DNA of 64,000 bases, taken from positions 1-64,000 of the forward strand of contig JABARS010000013.1 of assembly GCA_019187085.1 (NCBI GenBank), read 5' to 3'. The notes under the pieces are model-generated. The model was not told where the DNA came from. It did not search any database and was given only the letters and a program-made list of their open reading frames with translations. This document shows, one piece after another, positions 44,162 to 54,881 of the stretch; positions within the stretch are counted from its first letter, which is position 1; each line of letters opens with the position of its first letter. Source of the DNA: Pseudorhodoplanes sp. (GTDB lineage Bacteria > Pseudomonadota > Alphaproteobacteria > Rhizobiales > Xanthobacteraceae). The position numbers were made by a program, and so were the translations under genes.

Positions 44162-45715
44162 ATGACCCGCGATCCGACCGACGACCAGGCGGCCGTCTTC
44201 GCCTTTCTGGGCCGGCCCGACACATTTGGCGTACCGGCGGTCGAGCGTATCGACACACATGCCGCCGCCGTGTTTCTGGCTGGCGAGCGCGCGATCAAGA
44301 TCAAGCGGGCGGTAAAATTTCCGTTTCTAGATTTCTCGACATTGGGGAAACGCAAGGCGGCCTGCGAGGCGGAGATCGAAATCAACCGCCGCTTCGCCCC
44401 CGCCCTCTATCGCGGCGTGGTCGCCATCACGAAGGATGACAGCGGCCGGCTCTCGCTCGGCGGCGCGGGCGAGCCGGTGGAATGGGCGGTGGAGATGCGC
44501 CGCTTCGACGAGAATGCGACGCTCGACCGTCTGGCGGACCGCAAGGAGATCGATGCCGGGCTCGCCGACGCGCTCGGGCGCGCGGTCGCGGCTGCCCATG
44601 CCGCAGCGCCGGCGGTGGAGGCCGCGCCCTGGATCGCCGCCCTCGGCGACTATATCGCGCAGAACGAGCGCGCCTTCCGCGAGCGGCCCGACATTTTTCC
44701 GCCCGGCCCGATCGACGACCTCACCGCGCGCGCGCGCCGAAAGCTCACCGACGTCACCGCGCTGCTGCACGCGCGCGGAGCGCGCGGCCTGATCCGCCGC
44801 GGGCACGGTGACATGCATCTCGGCAACATAGTATTGATCGACGGCCGGCCGGTGCTGTTCGACGCGCTCGAATTCAACGCGCTCGTGGCGTCCGGCGACG
44901 TGCTCTACGACCTCGCCTTCCTGCTGATGGACCTGGTCGAGCGCGCCCTGCCGGCGGCCGCCAGCATCGCGTTCAACCGCTATCTCGCCGAGACCGGCCG
45001 GCCCGAGGATTATGATGCGCTCGCGGCCTTGCCGCTCTTCCTGTCGCTGCGCGCGGCGATCCGCGCCAAGGTGACGGCGGCGAAACCCGCAGCCGCCGGC
45101 AGCACACAGGCGCAGGCGATCGCCCGCTCGGCGCGCACCTATTTCGACTGGGCGGTGCGTTTTCTTGCACCCTGCACGCCGACCCTGATCGCGGTCGGCG
45201 GCCTGTCCGGCACCGGGAAATCCGTGCTCGCGCGGGCGCTCGCTCCATTCGTTGCGCCCGCGCCCGGCGCGGTGTTGCTGCGCTCGGACGTCGTGCGCAA
45301 GACGCTGCACGGGCGGCAGGAGACCGAACGCCTGCCCGGGGAGGCATACCGGCCGGAGGCGACGCGCGCCGTCTACGCGACGCTGATCGAACGCGCGACG
45401 CGCATTCTCGCCGCCGGCCATTCCACCATCGCCGATGCGGTTTACGCCACCGAAGCCGAACGCCATGCGATCGAGAGCGTCGCGCACAACGCAGGCGCGG
45501 CCTTCCACGGGCTGTTCCTGACCGCCGACCTGAAGACGCGCATCGCGCGCGTCGGCGCGCGCACGGCCGATGCGTCGGATGCCGATGCCGCGGTCGCGCA
45601 TCGTCAGGAAAGCTACAGGCTCGGCACGATCGGCTGGACCGAAGTCGACGCATCCGGCACGCCGGAGGAGACATTAGCCAAAGCGCGCACGGCGCTCGGC
45701 CTGAAACCGGACTAG
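44162..45715 (+). CDS. APH-like phosphotransferase fused to a P-loop ATPase domain
   Basis: A 517-residue fusion. The N-terminal part is a protein-kinase-like aminoglycoside-phosphotransferase fold with GERAIKIKRAVKFPFLDF, the catalytic RRGHGDMHLGNIVL and LFDALEFN metal motif. The C-terminal part, from about residue 340, is a small kinase-type P-loop ATPase with GGLSGTGKSVLAR, LRSDVVRKTLHG and HSTIADAVYATEAERHA. This combination is widely conserved in proteobacteria and its substrate is unknown. It is not a resistance gene that I can recognise. It starts 117 bases from the divergent hypothetical gene and overlaps the azlD stop by 4 bases. Confidence 0.9.
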   Translation: MTRDPTDDQAAVFAFLGRPDTFGVPAVERIDTHAAAVFLAGERAIKIKRAVKFPFLDFSTLGKRKAACEAEIEINRRFAPALYRGVVAITKDDSGRLSLGGAGEPVEWAVEMRRFDENATLDRLADRKEIDAGLADALGRAVAAAHAAAPAVEAAPWIAALGDYIAQNERAFRERPDIFPPGPIDDLTARARRKLTDVTALLHARGARGLIRRGHGDMHLGNIVLIDGRPVLFDALEFNALVASGDVLYDLAFLLMDLVERALPAAASIAFNRYLAETGRPEDYDALAALPLFLSLRAAIRAKVTAAKPAAAGSTQAQAIARSARTYFDWAVRFLAPCTPTLIAVGGLSGTGKSVLARALAPFVAPAPGAVLLRSDVVRKTLHGRQETERLPGEAYRPEATRAVYATLIERATRILAAGHSTIADAVYATEAERHAIESVAHNAGAAFHGLFLTADLKTRIARVGARTADASDADAAVAHRQESYRLGTIGWTEVDASGTPEETLAKARTALGLKPD

Positions 45716-46029
45716 AGACCCGCCGCGCGCACCGCAATCGCGACCGCAAGGCCAAGGCCGAGCGCGATGAATTCGTTGCGCCGCACGAACATCGACAGCA
45801 CCACCGCGCCGACTGCCAGAAACGCTGCCGGCCCGCTCGACGCCATCACCGGCAGCACGATGGCCGCGACCACCGATCCCGGCAGCGCTTCGAGCATGCG
45901 GCGCGCGCGGCCGGTCAGAGTCACGCGGCCCATGAGCCAGAAGCCGCCGACCCGCATGCCATAGGTCATCAGCGCCATGCCAGCGATGGCGAGCAGCGGA
46001 GCATGCGGAAACGTCTCACCGGCGGTCAT
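45712..46029 (-). CDS. azlD: AzlD-type branched-chain amino acid transport subunit
   Basis: A 105-residue membrane protein of the AzlD family, the small partner of AzlC. Features are LLAIAGMALMTYGMRVGGFWLMG, RARRMLEALPGSVVAAIVLPVMA, FLAVGAVVLSMFVRRNEFIAL and a closing hydrophobic helix, four in all. The ATG lies 8 bases after GGAGG and is 14 bases inside the end of azlC, so the two are coupled. The pair exports or moves branched-chain amino acids or their analogues; direction is not proven for this organism. A TTG start six codons earlier is possible but lacks spacing. Confidence 0.88.
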   Translation of the reverse strand: MTAGETFPHAPLLAIAGMALMTYGMRVGGFWLMGRVTLTGRARRMLEALPGSVVAAIVLPVMASSGPAAFLAVGAVVLSMFVRRNEFIALGLGLAVAIAVRAAGL

Positions 46030-46750
46030 CGATGAAGCCTCCGGCAATGGCTCCCGACAGGGAACCGGCGATCATGAACCAGTAACCGGGCACGAGCGCC
46101 TGCACGAGGAGCGCGACGAAGCCAGCCACCGCCCACGGCACCGCATGGCGCGGTCCGCGCCATAGCGGCACCAGCATGGCGACGAAGAACATCGGCAGGA
46201 TCAGGTCGACGCCGAAGCGGCGCGGATCGGCGATCAGCGCGCCCGCGACATAACCGAGCATGGTGACCGGCACCCAAATGATCCAGAGCGCGATCGAGGA
46301 ACCGAGCAGCACGGAGGCGTCACTGCCGCCTTCGGCGCGGTGGCGGATCGAGATCAGCCAGCTTGCGTCGGTATTCATCAGCAGCACGGGATAGACCTGC
46401 GCCGCCGGCAGGGGTCCGAGCCACGGCCGCAGCGAAGCACCCATCAGCAGCATGCGCATGTTGACGACGCCGGTGACGAGCGCGAGCGTGGCGATCGTGC
46501 CGAAGGTCAGCGGGTCCTTCCAGATTTCCATCGCCACGAGCTGCGAGGCACCGGCAAACACGAAGGCGCTCATCAGCGCGGCGTCAGTCAGCGACAGTCC
46601 CTTCTGTGCGGCCACCGTTCCGAACGCGGCTCCGAAAACGGCCGAGCCGGGCAGCAGCGGCAACGCATAGCGCATGCCGAGCCACAGGCCGGCAATGCTC
46701 CAATAGGGCGCGCCAGCGCCTCTGGCGGTTTCGCTATGCATGGAATTCAT
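46016..46750 (-). CDS. azlC: AzlC-type branched-chain amino acid transport subunit
   Basis: A 244-residue membrane protein of the AzlC/YgaZ family with about eight helices. Characteristic parts are ALPLLPGSAVFGAAFGTVAAQKGLS, AFVFAGASQLVAMEIWKDPL, VTGVVNMRMLLMGASLRPWL and LLMNTDASWLISIRHRAE. The length matches. An alternative ATG three codons in (46741) is equally plausible. The divergent MFS gene starts 91 bases away, and the two may share a regulatory region. Confidence 0.9.
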   Translation of the reverse strand: MNSMHSETARGAGAPYWSIAGLWLGMRYALPLLPGSAVFGAAFGTVAAQKGLSLTDAALMSAFVFAGASQLVAMEIWKDPLTFGTIATLALVTGVVNMRMLLMGASLRPWLGPLPAAQVYPVLLMNTDASWLISIRHRAEGGSDASVLLGSSIALWIIWVPVTMLGYVAGALIADPRRFGVDLILPMFFVAMLVPLWRGPRHAVPWAVAGFVALLVQALVPGYWFMIAGSLSGAIAGGFIDDRR

Positions 46751-46841
46751 GGCATCCAACGGGCCGGGAGCACTAGCAAAGCAGCGCAAGCTGGGCAATG
46801 TTGGACGCACGTTCCGCCCCTCGTTCCCCCGGATCCCACCG

Positions 46842-47999
46842 ATGTTCTCCGACCGCCGGCATATCGCGGTGTCGTTCGCCGCCGCCGGCGCCTTCCTCAA
46901 TCTCTATGCGCCGCAGGCCGTGCTGCCGCTGCTCGCCGACGAATTCGGCGCCAGCGCGGCCGAGATCGCGATGATCATGTCGGCATCGACGTTCGCGGTC
47001 GCCTTCACTGCGCCGTTTACCGGCGTGATCGCCGACGTGGTCGGGCGCAAGCGCGTGATCGCGGCCGCGCTCGCCGCCCTCGTCATCCCGACGGTGATGA
47101 TCGCGTTCGTCTCGAGCCTCGATGCGCTCGTGTTCTGGCGCTTCATGCAGGGCCTCGCGCTGCCGCCGATCTTCGCCGTCACGGTCGCCTATATCGGCGG
47201 CGAATGGCCGGCGGACGAGGCGACCGGCGTGACCGGGCTCTATACCGCAGCGGCCGGCCTCGGCGGCTTTCTCGGGCGGCTGCTCACCGGCCTCTTGGCG
47301 GAGCCGATCGGCTGGCGCAATGCGTTCCTGGTCGATGCCGGGCTGACCGCGCTGTGCGCGATCGGCGTCGTGACGCTGCTGCCGCGCGAAAAGCATTTCG
47401 TGCGCGCGACCAACCTGCTGGCCTCGCTGCGGCAGATGCTCGCGCACCTGCGCAACCCGCGCCTGCTCGCGACCTTTGCGGTCGGCTTCGGCGTGCTGTT
47501 CAATTTCATCGCCATCTTCACGTTTGTCAGCTTCCATCTCGCCGCCCCGCCCTACAATCTGTCGGCGGCCGCGCTCGGGCTGATCTTCACGGTCTATCTG
47601 CTCGGCACCTTCACGACGCCGCTTGTCGGGCGGGCGGTGGCGCGTTTCGGACGCCGCCAGGTCGTGGTCGGCGCGCTGGCGGTGTGGGCGGGCGGCGTGC
47701 TGCTGACGCTCGTGCCGTCCCTGCCGGCGATCATCGCGGGGCTTGCGCTGGCGGCGGCGAGCGGCTTCTTCGTGCAGGCCTGCTCGCAAAGCTATGTCGC
47801 CACGCGCGCGCAGACCGGAATTTCCTCGGCCATCGGGCTCTATGTCACGGCTTTCTATATCGGCGGCAGCGCGGGCGCGATCGTGCCCGGCTTCGGCTGG
47901 CAATCGGGCGGCTGGGCGGCGACGGCCGCTTTCGTGCTTGTGATGCAGGCCGCGATGGCCCTGACCGTGTGGCTGGCATGGCCGCAGGAACGCCGATAA
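46842..47999 (+). CDS. MFS transporter (12-TM drug-efflux type)
   Basis: A 385-residue major facilitator with 12 predicted helices. The loop 2-3 motif GVIADVVGRKRVIAAAL (GxxxDxxGRR type), the family motif C region YTAAAGLGGFLGRLLTGLLAE and the second-half loop GRAVARFGRRQVVVGAL are clear. It resembles the YnfM/arabinose-efflux class of exporters. The substrate is not predictable. I chose the ATG before FSDRRHIAV; an upstream start at 46740 adds an unlikely leader. It is divergent from azlC and is followed 26 bases later by a secreted-protein gene. Confidence 0.88.
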   Translation: MFSDRRHIAVSFAAAGAFLNLYAPQAVLPLLADEFGASAAEIAMIMSASTFAVAFTAPFTGVIADVVGRKRVIAAALAALVIPTVMIAFVSSLDALVFWRFMQGLALPPIFAVTVAYIGGEWPADEATGVTGLYTAAAGLGGFLGRLLTGLLAEPIGWRNAFLVDAGLTALCAIGVVTLLPREKHFVRATNLLASLRQMLAHLRNPRLLATFAVGFGVLFNFIAIFTFVSFHLAAPPYNLSAAALGLIFTVYLLGTFTTPLVGRAVARFGRRQVVVGALAVWAGGVLLTLVPSLPAIIAGLALAAASGFFVQACSQSYVATRAQTGISSAIGLYVTAFYIGGSAGAIVPGFGWQSGGWAATAAFVLVMQAAMALTVWLAWPQERR

Positions 48000-48025
48000 T
48001 ATCGGCGCCCGAAAGGGAGGCGCGG

Positions 48026-49054
48026 ATGCGGCCGGCATCGCTGACCATGCTGGGTCTCGTCATTCTGGCGCTGAGCGCCGCGTCCACGCCGGCGCAGGAG
48101 AAGAGTTCGCCGCTGCCTTCGTACATGCCGCTCGGCAAGGAAGTCTGCTACGGCCGCACCTACGACAGGAACCATCTCGCGAGCCATCCCAGACAGCGCG
48201 TGACGAGCTTCCACCTGTTCCGCGACTTCACGCCCGACGAGAGCGCGGAATCGCCCTCCTACTCGGCCGGTAACCTGCGCGAGGCCGACGGCGACGGCGG
48301 CATCATCGTGTCCGCCTATGTGCGCTTCCGCAACCGGCCGGGGATATTCTGGAACGGCCTGAACTGCACGCGCACCGAATCCGGCACGGTCCGCTGCGGC
48401 ATCGATTGCGACGGCGGCGGCTTTGCGCTCAGGGGCCGCGGCGAGACGCTGCTGGTGGAGAACGAGGGCTTCGTGGTGGTCGGCGGCTGCGGCGCGAGCG
48501 AGGAGGATTCCGCGCAGGCCGATTTCGTCGCCCCCGGCGCCGACGACAAGGTGTTCCGGCTCGATCCGAAGCCGGTTGCCGAATGCCGCGCGCTCGAAGA
48601 CGCGCGCCGGCCGGCCTGGGCGAAGCTCGGCGCGCCGCTGCGCGTGCGCCTCGACACCAGCGATCCGGTCTGCTTCGCGCGCCATTACGACGACGCGCAT
48701 CTGGCGAAGCATCCCCGGCAGACGGTCCGCCGCATCGCGGTCCGCAAGGCCGCCGGCAAGCGGCTCGATCCCGGCGAATTCCCCTCCTACGAACTGACAT
48801 TCCGGATCGAACTGAAGAGCGGCGGCCACTTCGAACGGAAGATCGCCTGTCACGCCGAACAATACGCCTTCCTATGCACGAACGACACGGCGACCGACGG
48901 CCCGCGCGAATTCTTTCTCTCGCGCGCGGGCGACGGCCACGTTATGCTGCGCGACCGGCGCGGCGTCATGCAGACGATGTTCGACACGACGCTCGGCAGC
49001 GACGACCGCCTGTTCAGGCTCGAGCAGACGTCCGACGGCGCCTGCAATTTCTAG
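48026..49054 (+). CDS. Secreted protein with an internal tandem duplication
   Basis: A 342-residue exported protein with signal peptide (LTMLGLVILALSAASTPAQ). I recognise no named family. Two similar halves are visible: GKEVCYGRTYDRNHLASHPRQRVTSF near residue 37 (part VCYGRTYDRNHLASHPRQ) and VCFARHYDDAHLAKHPRQTV near residue 210, each followed by a beta-rich stretch. In the first half a GLNCTRTESGTVRCGIDCDGG segment and in the second an IACHAEQYAFLCTND segment each supply paired Cys. GGGAGG lies 5 bases before the ATG. It may be cotranscribed with the MFS gene. Confidence 0.7.
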   Translation: MRPASLTMLGLVILALSAASTPAQEKSSPLPSYMPLGKEVCYGRTYDRNHLASHPRQRVTSFHLFRDFTPDESAESPSYSAGNLREADGDGGIIVSAYVRFRNRPGIFWNGLNCTRTESGTVRCGIDCDGGGFALRGRGETLLVENEGFVVVGGCGASEEDSAQADFVAPGADDKVFRLDPKPVAECRALEDARRPAWAKLGAPLRVRLDTSDPVCFARHYDDAHLAKHPRQTVRRIAVRKAAGKRLDPGEFPSYELTFRIELKSGGHFERKIACHAEQYAFLCTNDTATDGPREFFLSRAGDGHVMLRDRRGVMQTMFDTTLGSDDRLFRLEQTSDGACNF

Positions 49055-49055
49055 A

Positions 49056-49160
49056 GCCTTTCCTGCTGTGATGGAATCAAAGCAGGGGCTCCAGCTTTTT
49101 GTTTTGACGCGTTTTCTTCGCGCGAACCGGTACCCACTTCGCTCGAAAACGCTTTAAGCG
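49056..49160. repeat. Alphaproteobacterial intergenic palindromic element
   Basis: GAGCCTTTCCTG, AGCAGGGGCTCC, TTTTGACGCGTTTTCTTCGCG, CGAACCGGTACCCACTTCGC and CGAAAACGCTTT follow in the order known from intergenic repeats of Hyphomicrobiales (GAGCATTTTC...CGCGAACCGG type). It lies between the duplicated-domain gene and nnrS. Confidence 0.65.
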
Positions 49161-49196
49161 AATGCGCGGGGCAAAGGATTTGCCCCGCCGATAACT

Positions 49197-50399
49197 TCAG
49201 TGGGCCGCCGACCAGGCCGGCGGACGCCGCACGAGCCACGGTCCGTAAACGGCGGCAAAGCCGCCGAAGGCCGCCACCCACAGCGTGGCGGCGAGATAGA
49301 GAGATGTCATGTCGCCGGTGCAGGCCGACACGATCCGCAGCACGGCCGCGGCGAAGGCGAACGCATAGATCGCCTGCGTCGCCGGCGTCGCGGCAAGCGC
49401 GCGGCCGGTATGGCCGAGACTGGCGCGCGTCATGACCGCAAGCGTCATCATCCCGATGGCGCCCGCGCTCCAGGCATGCAGGCCCGCGTTCGGCGGAACA
49501 TGATCGGGCCACAGGCCCGACAGGGCCGTCAGCAGGAAACCGAGAGGCACGAACGCATAGCCGACATGCAGGACGAGCACGAGCCGGTCGGCGAAAGTGC
49601 GGTCGCCCGCCCAGCGCACAAGCCGGTAAGCCTGCAGCAGACCGGTGGCGAGGAGGACAAACGGCGTTGCGGCGAAAGCGGGCGCGAAGACCCACAACGC
49701 AAGCGCGAGCGCAGAGGCGACGACGCAGAGCCCGTCGTAGCGGCTGAACGGCTGCGGCAGGCGTCCGGGATTTTGCCGCACCAGCCAGTTGCGCGTGAAG
49801 CTCGGTATGATGCGCCCGCCGATCAGCGTGATCAAAAGGACGATCGCGGCAATGCCGAGATGCAGCCCATAGGTCGACGCGCCGGTGCGGATCACCTCCA
49901 CGTGGAAGACGATGTTGCCAGCGATCAGCACGCCGAGCACGCCGAGCACGCGCAGATTGCGCCAGTTGCGGCCGGCCACGATCTCGCGCATCGCGACGAG
50001 CGCCAGCAGAACCAGAAAAGCGGTGTCGATCGTGGCGGCAACGCCGAGCCCGACCCGGGTCGAGCAGAAGATCGCGATCCGTCCGGCAAGCCAGAGCGCC
50101 GCGAGCCCCGCGAGCGGCAGGCCGCATACGGGCAGACGGCCGGTCCAGTTCGGAATCGCGGTCAGCAGGAAGCCCGCGATCACCGCGCTGCCATAGCCAT
50201 AGATCATTTCGTGGCCGTGCCAGTCGGTCGCGGCCAGCGCCGTCGGCACGGTCAATGCGCCGACATATTGTGGAATCCACAGAAGGATCGACAGCGCCGC
50301 CCATGCGGCGCCTCCGAGAAAGAACGGACGGAATCCGTAAGAGAACAGCGCCGGACCGCAATATTCGCGGCGGCGCGCAAGCGCCGCAGGTATGGACAT
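49197..50399 (-). CDS. nnrS: NnrS family haem-copper membrane protein
   Basis: A 400-residue 12-helix inner-membrane protein of the NnrS family, which relieves nitrosative stress. Signature parts are FSYGFRPFFLGGAAWAALSILLW, ATDWHGHEMIYGYGSAVIAGFLLTAIPNWTGRLP (part DWHGHEMIYGYG), HVEVIRTGAS, GGRIIPSFTRNWL, HAWSAGAIGMMTLAVMTRASLGHTG and the conserved His residues that would bind haem or copper. Two ATGs are adjacent; I chose the second, five bases after GGGAG. A FNR/NnrR-like box lies 70-83 bases upstream, in keeping with control by nitric oxide or low oxygen. Confidence 0.93.
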   Translation of the reverse strand: MSIPAALARRREYCGPALFSYGFRPFFLGGAAWAALSILLWIPQYVGALTVPTALAATDWHGHEMIYGYGSAVIAGFLLTAIPNWTGRLPVCGLPLAGLAALWLAGRIAIFCSTRVGLGVAATIDTAFLVLLALVAMREIVAGRNWRNLRVLGVLGVLIAGNIVFHVEVIRTGASTYGLHLGIAAIVLLITLIGGRIIPSFTRNWLVRQNPGRLPQPFSRYDGLCVVASALALALWVFAPAFAATPFVLLATGLLQAYRLVRWAGDRTFADRLVLVLHVGYAFVPLGFLLTALSGLWPDHVPPNAGLHAWSAGAIGMMTLAVMTRASLGHTGRALAATPATQAIYAFAFAAAVLRIVSACTGDMTSLYLAATLWVAAFGGFAAVYGPWLVRRPPAWSAAH

Positions 50400-50468
50400 C
50401 ATCACTCCCTTTCGCCGCAAGAGACGTCAGAAGTCATTGCACGCTGCCCATTGGCGGACGCGAACGCT

Positions 50469-50482
50469 TTGACCTAAGTCAT
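50469..50482 (-). promoter_or_regulatory. FNR/NnrR-type box upstream of nnrS
   Basis: TTGAC-CTAA-GTCAT has the pentamer-N4-pentamer form of FNR/FixK/NnrR boxes and lies upstream of a gene that such regulators normally control. Confidence 0.55.
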
Positions 50483-50496
50483 GCGTATCAGCACAA

Positions 50497-50526
50497 ACAA
50501 AAACGCCCGCCATGTGGCGGGCGTTT
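50497..50526 (-). terminator. Intrinsic terminator of ftsH
   Basis: On the minus strand AAACGCCCGCC and GGCGGGCGTTTTT pair around ACAT, about 20 bases after the ftsH stop. Confidence 0.88.
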
Positions 50527-50545
50527 CCGGTCGTTCAACCTTCGT

Positions 50546-52462
<1,917 letters not shown>

Positions 52463-52596
52463 CCGGTGTCCTCTGCGCCCGTTCAATCGCGGGGCGAATG
52501 CCGAAAAATACCCGACCCGGCGGGCGCAAGCGCCCCCGTCCCGTTAACGAATGTAGGTTCGGCGTCCCCCCGAGGGAATAGTCCATTTTAATCATT

Positions 52597-53685
52597 TTAC
52601 CCCGACCTCGTGCGGCCGTTTGAACCAGTTTGTCCCTTGGTTAAGGCCGAAATTCGACCCCCTCCGGCCGCCCGGCGCGGGGGCGCGCGCTCGACCAGAA
52701 CCAGGCTTCCCCGGCAGGCAACCGCTGCCCCGGCCAGGGTGCGGCGAACCGGCGATCCCGTCCGCGCATGCTCGCGGACAAGGGCGTGCAGGTTTTCGAG
52801 TTTCGCAAGCTCGACCGGACCCTCGTCGCCCAGTTCGGCGACGGCACGCCCCAGAAGGCGCAGACCGATCTCCTCCGGCAGGGCGGCAAATCCCGCGGCA
52901 TCGAGGGCAATGCCGGCGCCCGCCGGCTCGCGCCGGACCGCAAGCTGCGCGGATGCCGCATCCACCGCGCGTTCAAGCGCGGTCTCCGCGCGCCGCACCC
53001 GCCGCGCGAGCACGGCAAGACGCTCCGCCGTCAGCCCTTCGCGCGCCAGCGCCGGCAGGATCGTGCGCAGGCGCGCACGCGTAAAGCGTGGATCGCGGTT
53101 CGAGGGGTCGTCGGCATAGGCGATGCGCGCGCGCCGCAGCGTGGCGATCAGCCGCGCCTTGGATACCGCAAGCAGCGGACGCACGACCGTGATGCCGAAC
53201 AGCGCGTTCTCGCGCGTCATGGCGGCAAGGCCGGACAGGCCGCTGCCGCGCGCAAGACGCAGCAACACGGTCTCGGCCTGGTCGTCGAGCGTATGGGCGG
53301 TGAGCACATGACGCGCGCCGGCTTTTGCGGCTTCCGCCGCAAGCAGACGGTAACGGGCGTGGCGTGCGGCCTCCTGCAATCCGGTGCGCGGCTTTTTGCC
53401 GGTCCAGCGCACGGTGCGGTGCGTGACGCCGAACTTGCGCGCAAGCGCGCCGATCGCCTTCGCCTCGGCCGCCGATTGCGCGCGCAGGCCATGATCGACG
53501 GTGACCGCGACGAGCTTCGGCCCGGATGCGCGCGCAGTTCGCCAGCGCGCGGCGAGCATCATGAGCGCGGTCGAATCCGGACCGCCGGATACGGCAAGGA
53601 TCAGCGCGGAGGCTTCGGCAAGACCGGCAAACAGCCGTTCGTCTTCGGTCGGGGCAAGCGGCAGGACCGGCTCAGCAGCGCACAC
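52597..53685 (-). CDS. tilS: tRNA(Ile)-lysidine synthetase
   Basis: Adds lysine to C34 of tRNA-Ile (CAU anticodon), changing its amino acid identity. The 362 residues have the PP-loop SGGPDSTALMMLA near residue 33, VAVTVDHGLRAQSAAEA and LTAHTLDDQAETVLLRLARGSGLSGLAAM (part HTLDDQAETVLLRLARGS), then a substrate domain with DDPSNRDPRFTRARLR. The Arg/Ser-rich end is longer than in E. coli-type short forms. The GTG start lies inside the last 14 bases of cpoB, so translation is probably coupled to the Tol-Pal operon. Confidence 0.96.
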   Translation of the reverse strand: MCAAEPVLPLAPTEDERLFAGLAEASALILAVSGGPDSTALMMLAARWRTARASGPKLVAVTVDHGLRAQSAAEAKAIGALARKFGVTHRTVRWTGKKPRTGLQEAARHARYRLLAAEAAKAGARHVLTAHTLDDQAETVLLRLARGSGLSGLAAMTRENALFGITVVRPLLAVSKARLIATLRRARIAYADDPSNRDPRFTRARLRTILPALAREGLTAERLAVLARRVRRAETALERAVDAASAQLAVRREPAGAGIALDAAGFAALPEEIGLRLLGRAVAELGDEGPVELAKLENLHALVREHARTGSPVRRTLAGAAVACRGSLVLVERAPPRRAAGGGRISALTKGQTGSNGRTRSG

Positions 53686-54688
53686 GCTTCATTTCCCGCT
53701 CGACGCCCTGCTTGACCGAAAGGCTCGCGCGCGGATATTTGCGCCCGATCTCGGCGAAGGACGCGCAGGACATCTCCTTCTGGCCGAGCGCGGCGAGCGA
53801 CTGGCCGAGGCGAAGCAGCGCGTCGGGCGCCTTGGCGACGGTTTCGTATTTCGTCGTCACTGTCAGGAAGGCTTCGGCGGCGTCCTGATAGCGCTGGCGC
53901 TGGAACAGGCTCTCGCCGAGAAAGAAATGCGCGTCAGGCGCGAGGCGGTCGTTCGGATAGCGGCGCACGAATTCGCGGAAGCTGCTTTCGGCCGTCGCGA
54001 AGTCCTTGCGCTGCAGATAGCCGTAGCCGACCTCGAACTCGTCCCTCGGGCTTTGCGGAGCGGGACCGAGCGACGCCATGGGACCGGGCGCGCTCCCCTG
54101 CGGCGGGGCGCCGGCGGGATTTTGCGCCAGCGTGGACAGATCGAGCGGCGAGCCGGGCGCGCGCGCGCCGCGCGTCTCAACCGGCGCTCCCTCTTCCTGC
54201 ATGATCGGACCGGGTTGTGCGGACGGCTGTCCGGGCGGCAACGCGCCGAGCGTGCGGGGCGCGCCGGGCGCATTCGGATTGGCGGCGGGATCGAAAGCGT
54301 CGCCGCGGCGGCCGGGCGCGACCGGGCGCACCGGGCTCGGGCCTGCCGAGGGATCGGCGGCCGGCGGCATGGTCGCCTGGCCCTGCGGACGGGCAGGCGC
54401 GGCCGGCTGCGCCGGCGTTCCCGCGCGCAGGGCGGACGCGCCGCCGAGTTGCTGAAAGCGGAACTCGTTGTCCTCCTGCATGCGGCGCAATTGCTGCTCG
54501 AGCTGCTGATTGCGGAACTGAAGCTGCTCGAGCTGGCCGGTCAGCATGCGCATCTGGTTCTCGATCTGCTCGAGGCGCACGACGACGTCGGAGGCCGACA
54601 TCTGGGCCGCTGCCGGCATCGAACCGGCGGCGCAGACTGCGAGAGTGGCCAGCAGGGCGGCCGGGAAACGAAGACGCATTGTACACAT
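53672..54688 (-). CDS. cpoB: Tol-Pal system protein CpoB (YbgF)
   Basis: Periplasmic coordinator of Tol-Pal with cell-wall synthesis, 338 residues. It has a signal peptide ending SMPAAAQ, an N-terminal coiled coil (VRLEQIENQMRMLTGQLEQLQF, parts), a long Pro/Ala/Gly-rich linker unusual in length and a C-terminal tetratricopeptide domain (DEFEVGYGYLQRKDFATAESSF, APDAHFFLGESLFQRQRYQDA, KAPDALLRLGQSLAALGQ). The start is not certain: two ATGs nine bases apart have no clear ribosome site; I chose the first. It is the gene before tilS and after pal. Confidence 0.9.
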   Translation of the reverse strand: MCTMRLRFPAALLATLAVCAAGSMPAAAQMSASDVVVRLEQIENQMRMLTGQLEQLQFRNQQLEQQLRRMQEDNEFRFQQLGGASALRAGTPAQPAAPARPQGQATMPPAADPSAGPSPVRPVAPGRRGDAFDPAANPNAPGAPRTLGALPPGQPSAQPGPIMQEEGAPVETRGARAPGSPLDLSTLAQNPAGAPPQGSAPGPMASLGPAPQSPRDEFEVGYGYLQRKDFATAESSFREFVRRYPNDRLAPDAHFFLGESLFQRQRYQDAAEAFLTVTTKYETVAKAPDALLRLGQSLAALGQKEMSCASFAEIGRKYPRASLSVKQGVEREMKRVRC

Positions 54689-54789
54689 GGGATATGGCGG
54701 CGAATCTGGCGGCTCTGGATCGGGCCGCTTCCGGCCCGGGCGATCGCAGAATTTTAGCATCGTGCGAGCCTGCGTCCAAATTGTGACTG

Positions 54790-54846
54790 GCGGCCGCCCG
54801 CGCGCGCGGGCGGCCGCAAACGCAGACCGGCGCCTCACGGCGCCGG
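54790..54846. repeat. Two strong GC palindromes between pal and cpoB
   Basis: A perfect 28-base palindrome occupies 54790-54817, with arms beginning GCGGCCGCCC. A second hairpin CCGGCGCC-TCAC-GGCGCCGG lies at 54827-54846. No U tract follows either. They may slow or partly end pal transcripts or stabilise them. Confidence 0.6.
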
Positions 54847-54881
54847 TGAACGAAAATGCTGCAGCCCGTGGCGGACGCGCA

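Noticed and set aside
44162..45715. APH-like gene considered as an aminoglycoside resistance gene
   Set aside because: It belongs to the widespread APH/P-loop fusion type with unknown substrate, and the surroundings are chromosomal with no mobile element.
52618..53715. Plus-strand frames over tilS and ftsH considered as genes
   Set aside because: Antisense to well-defined enzymes and without motifs.
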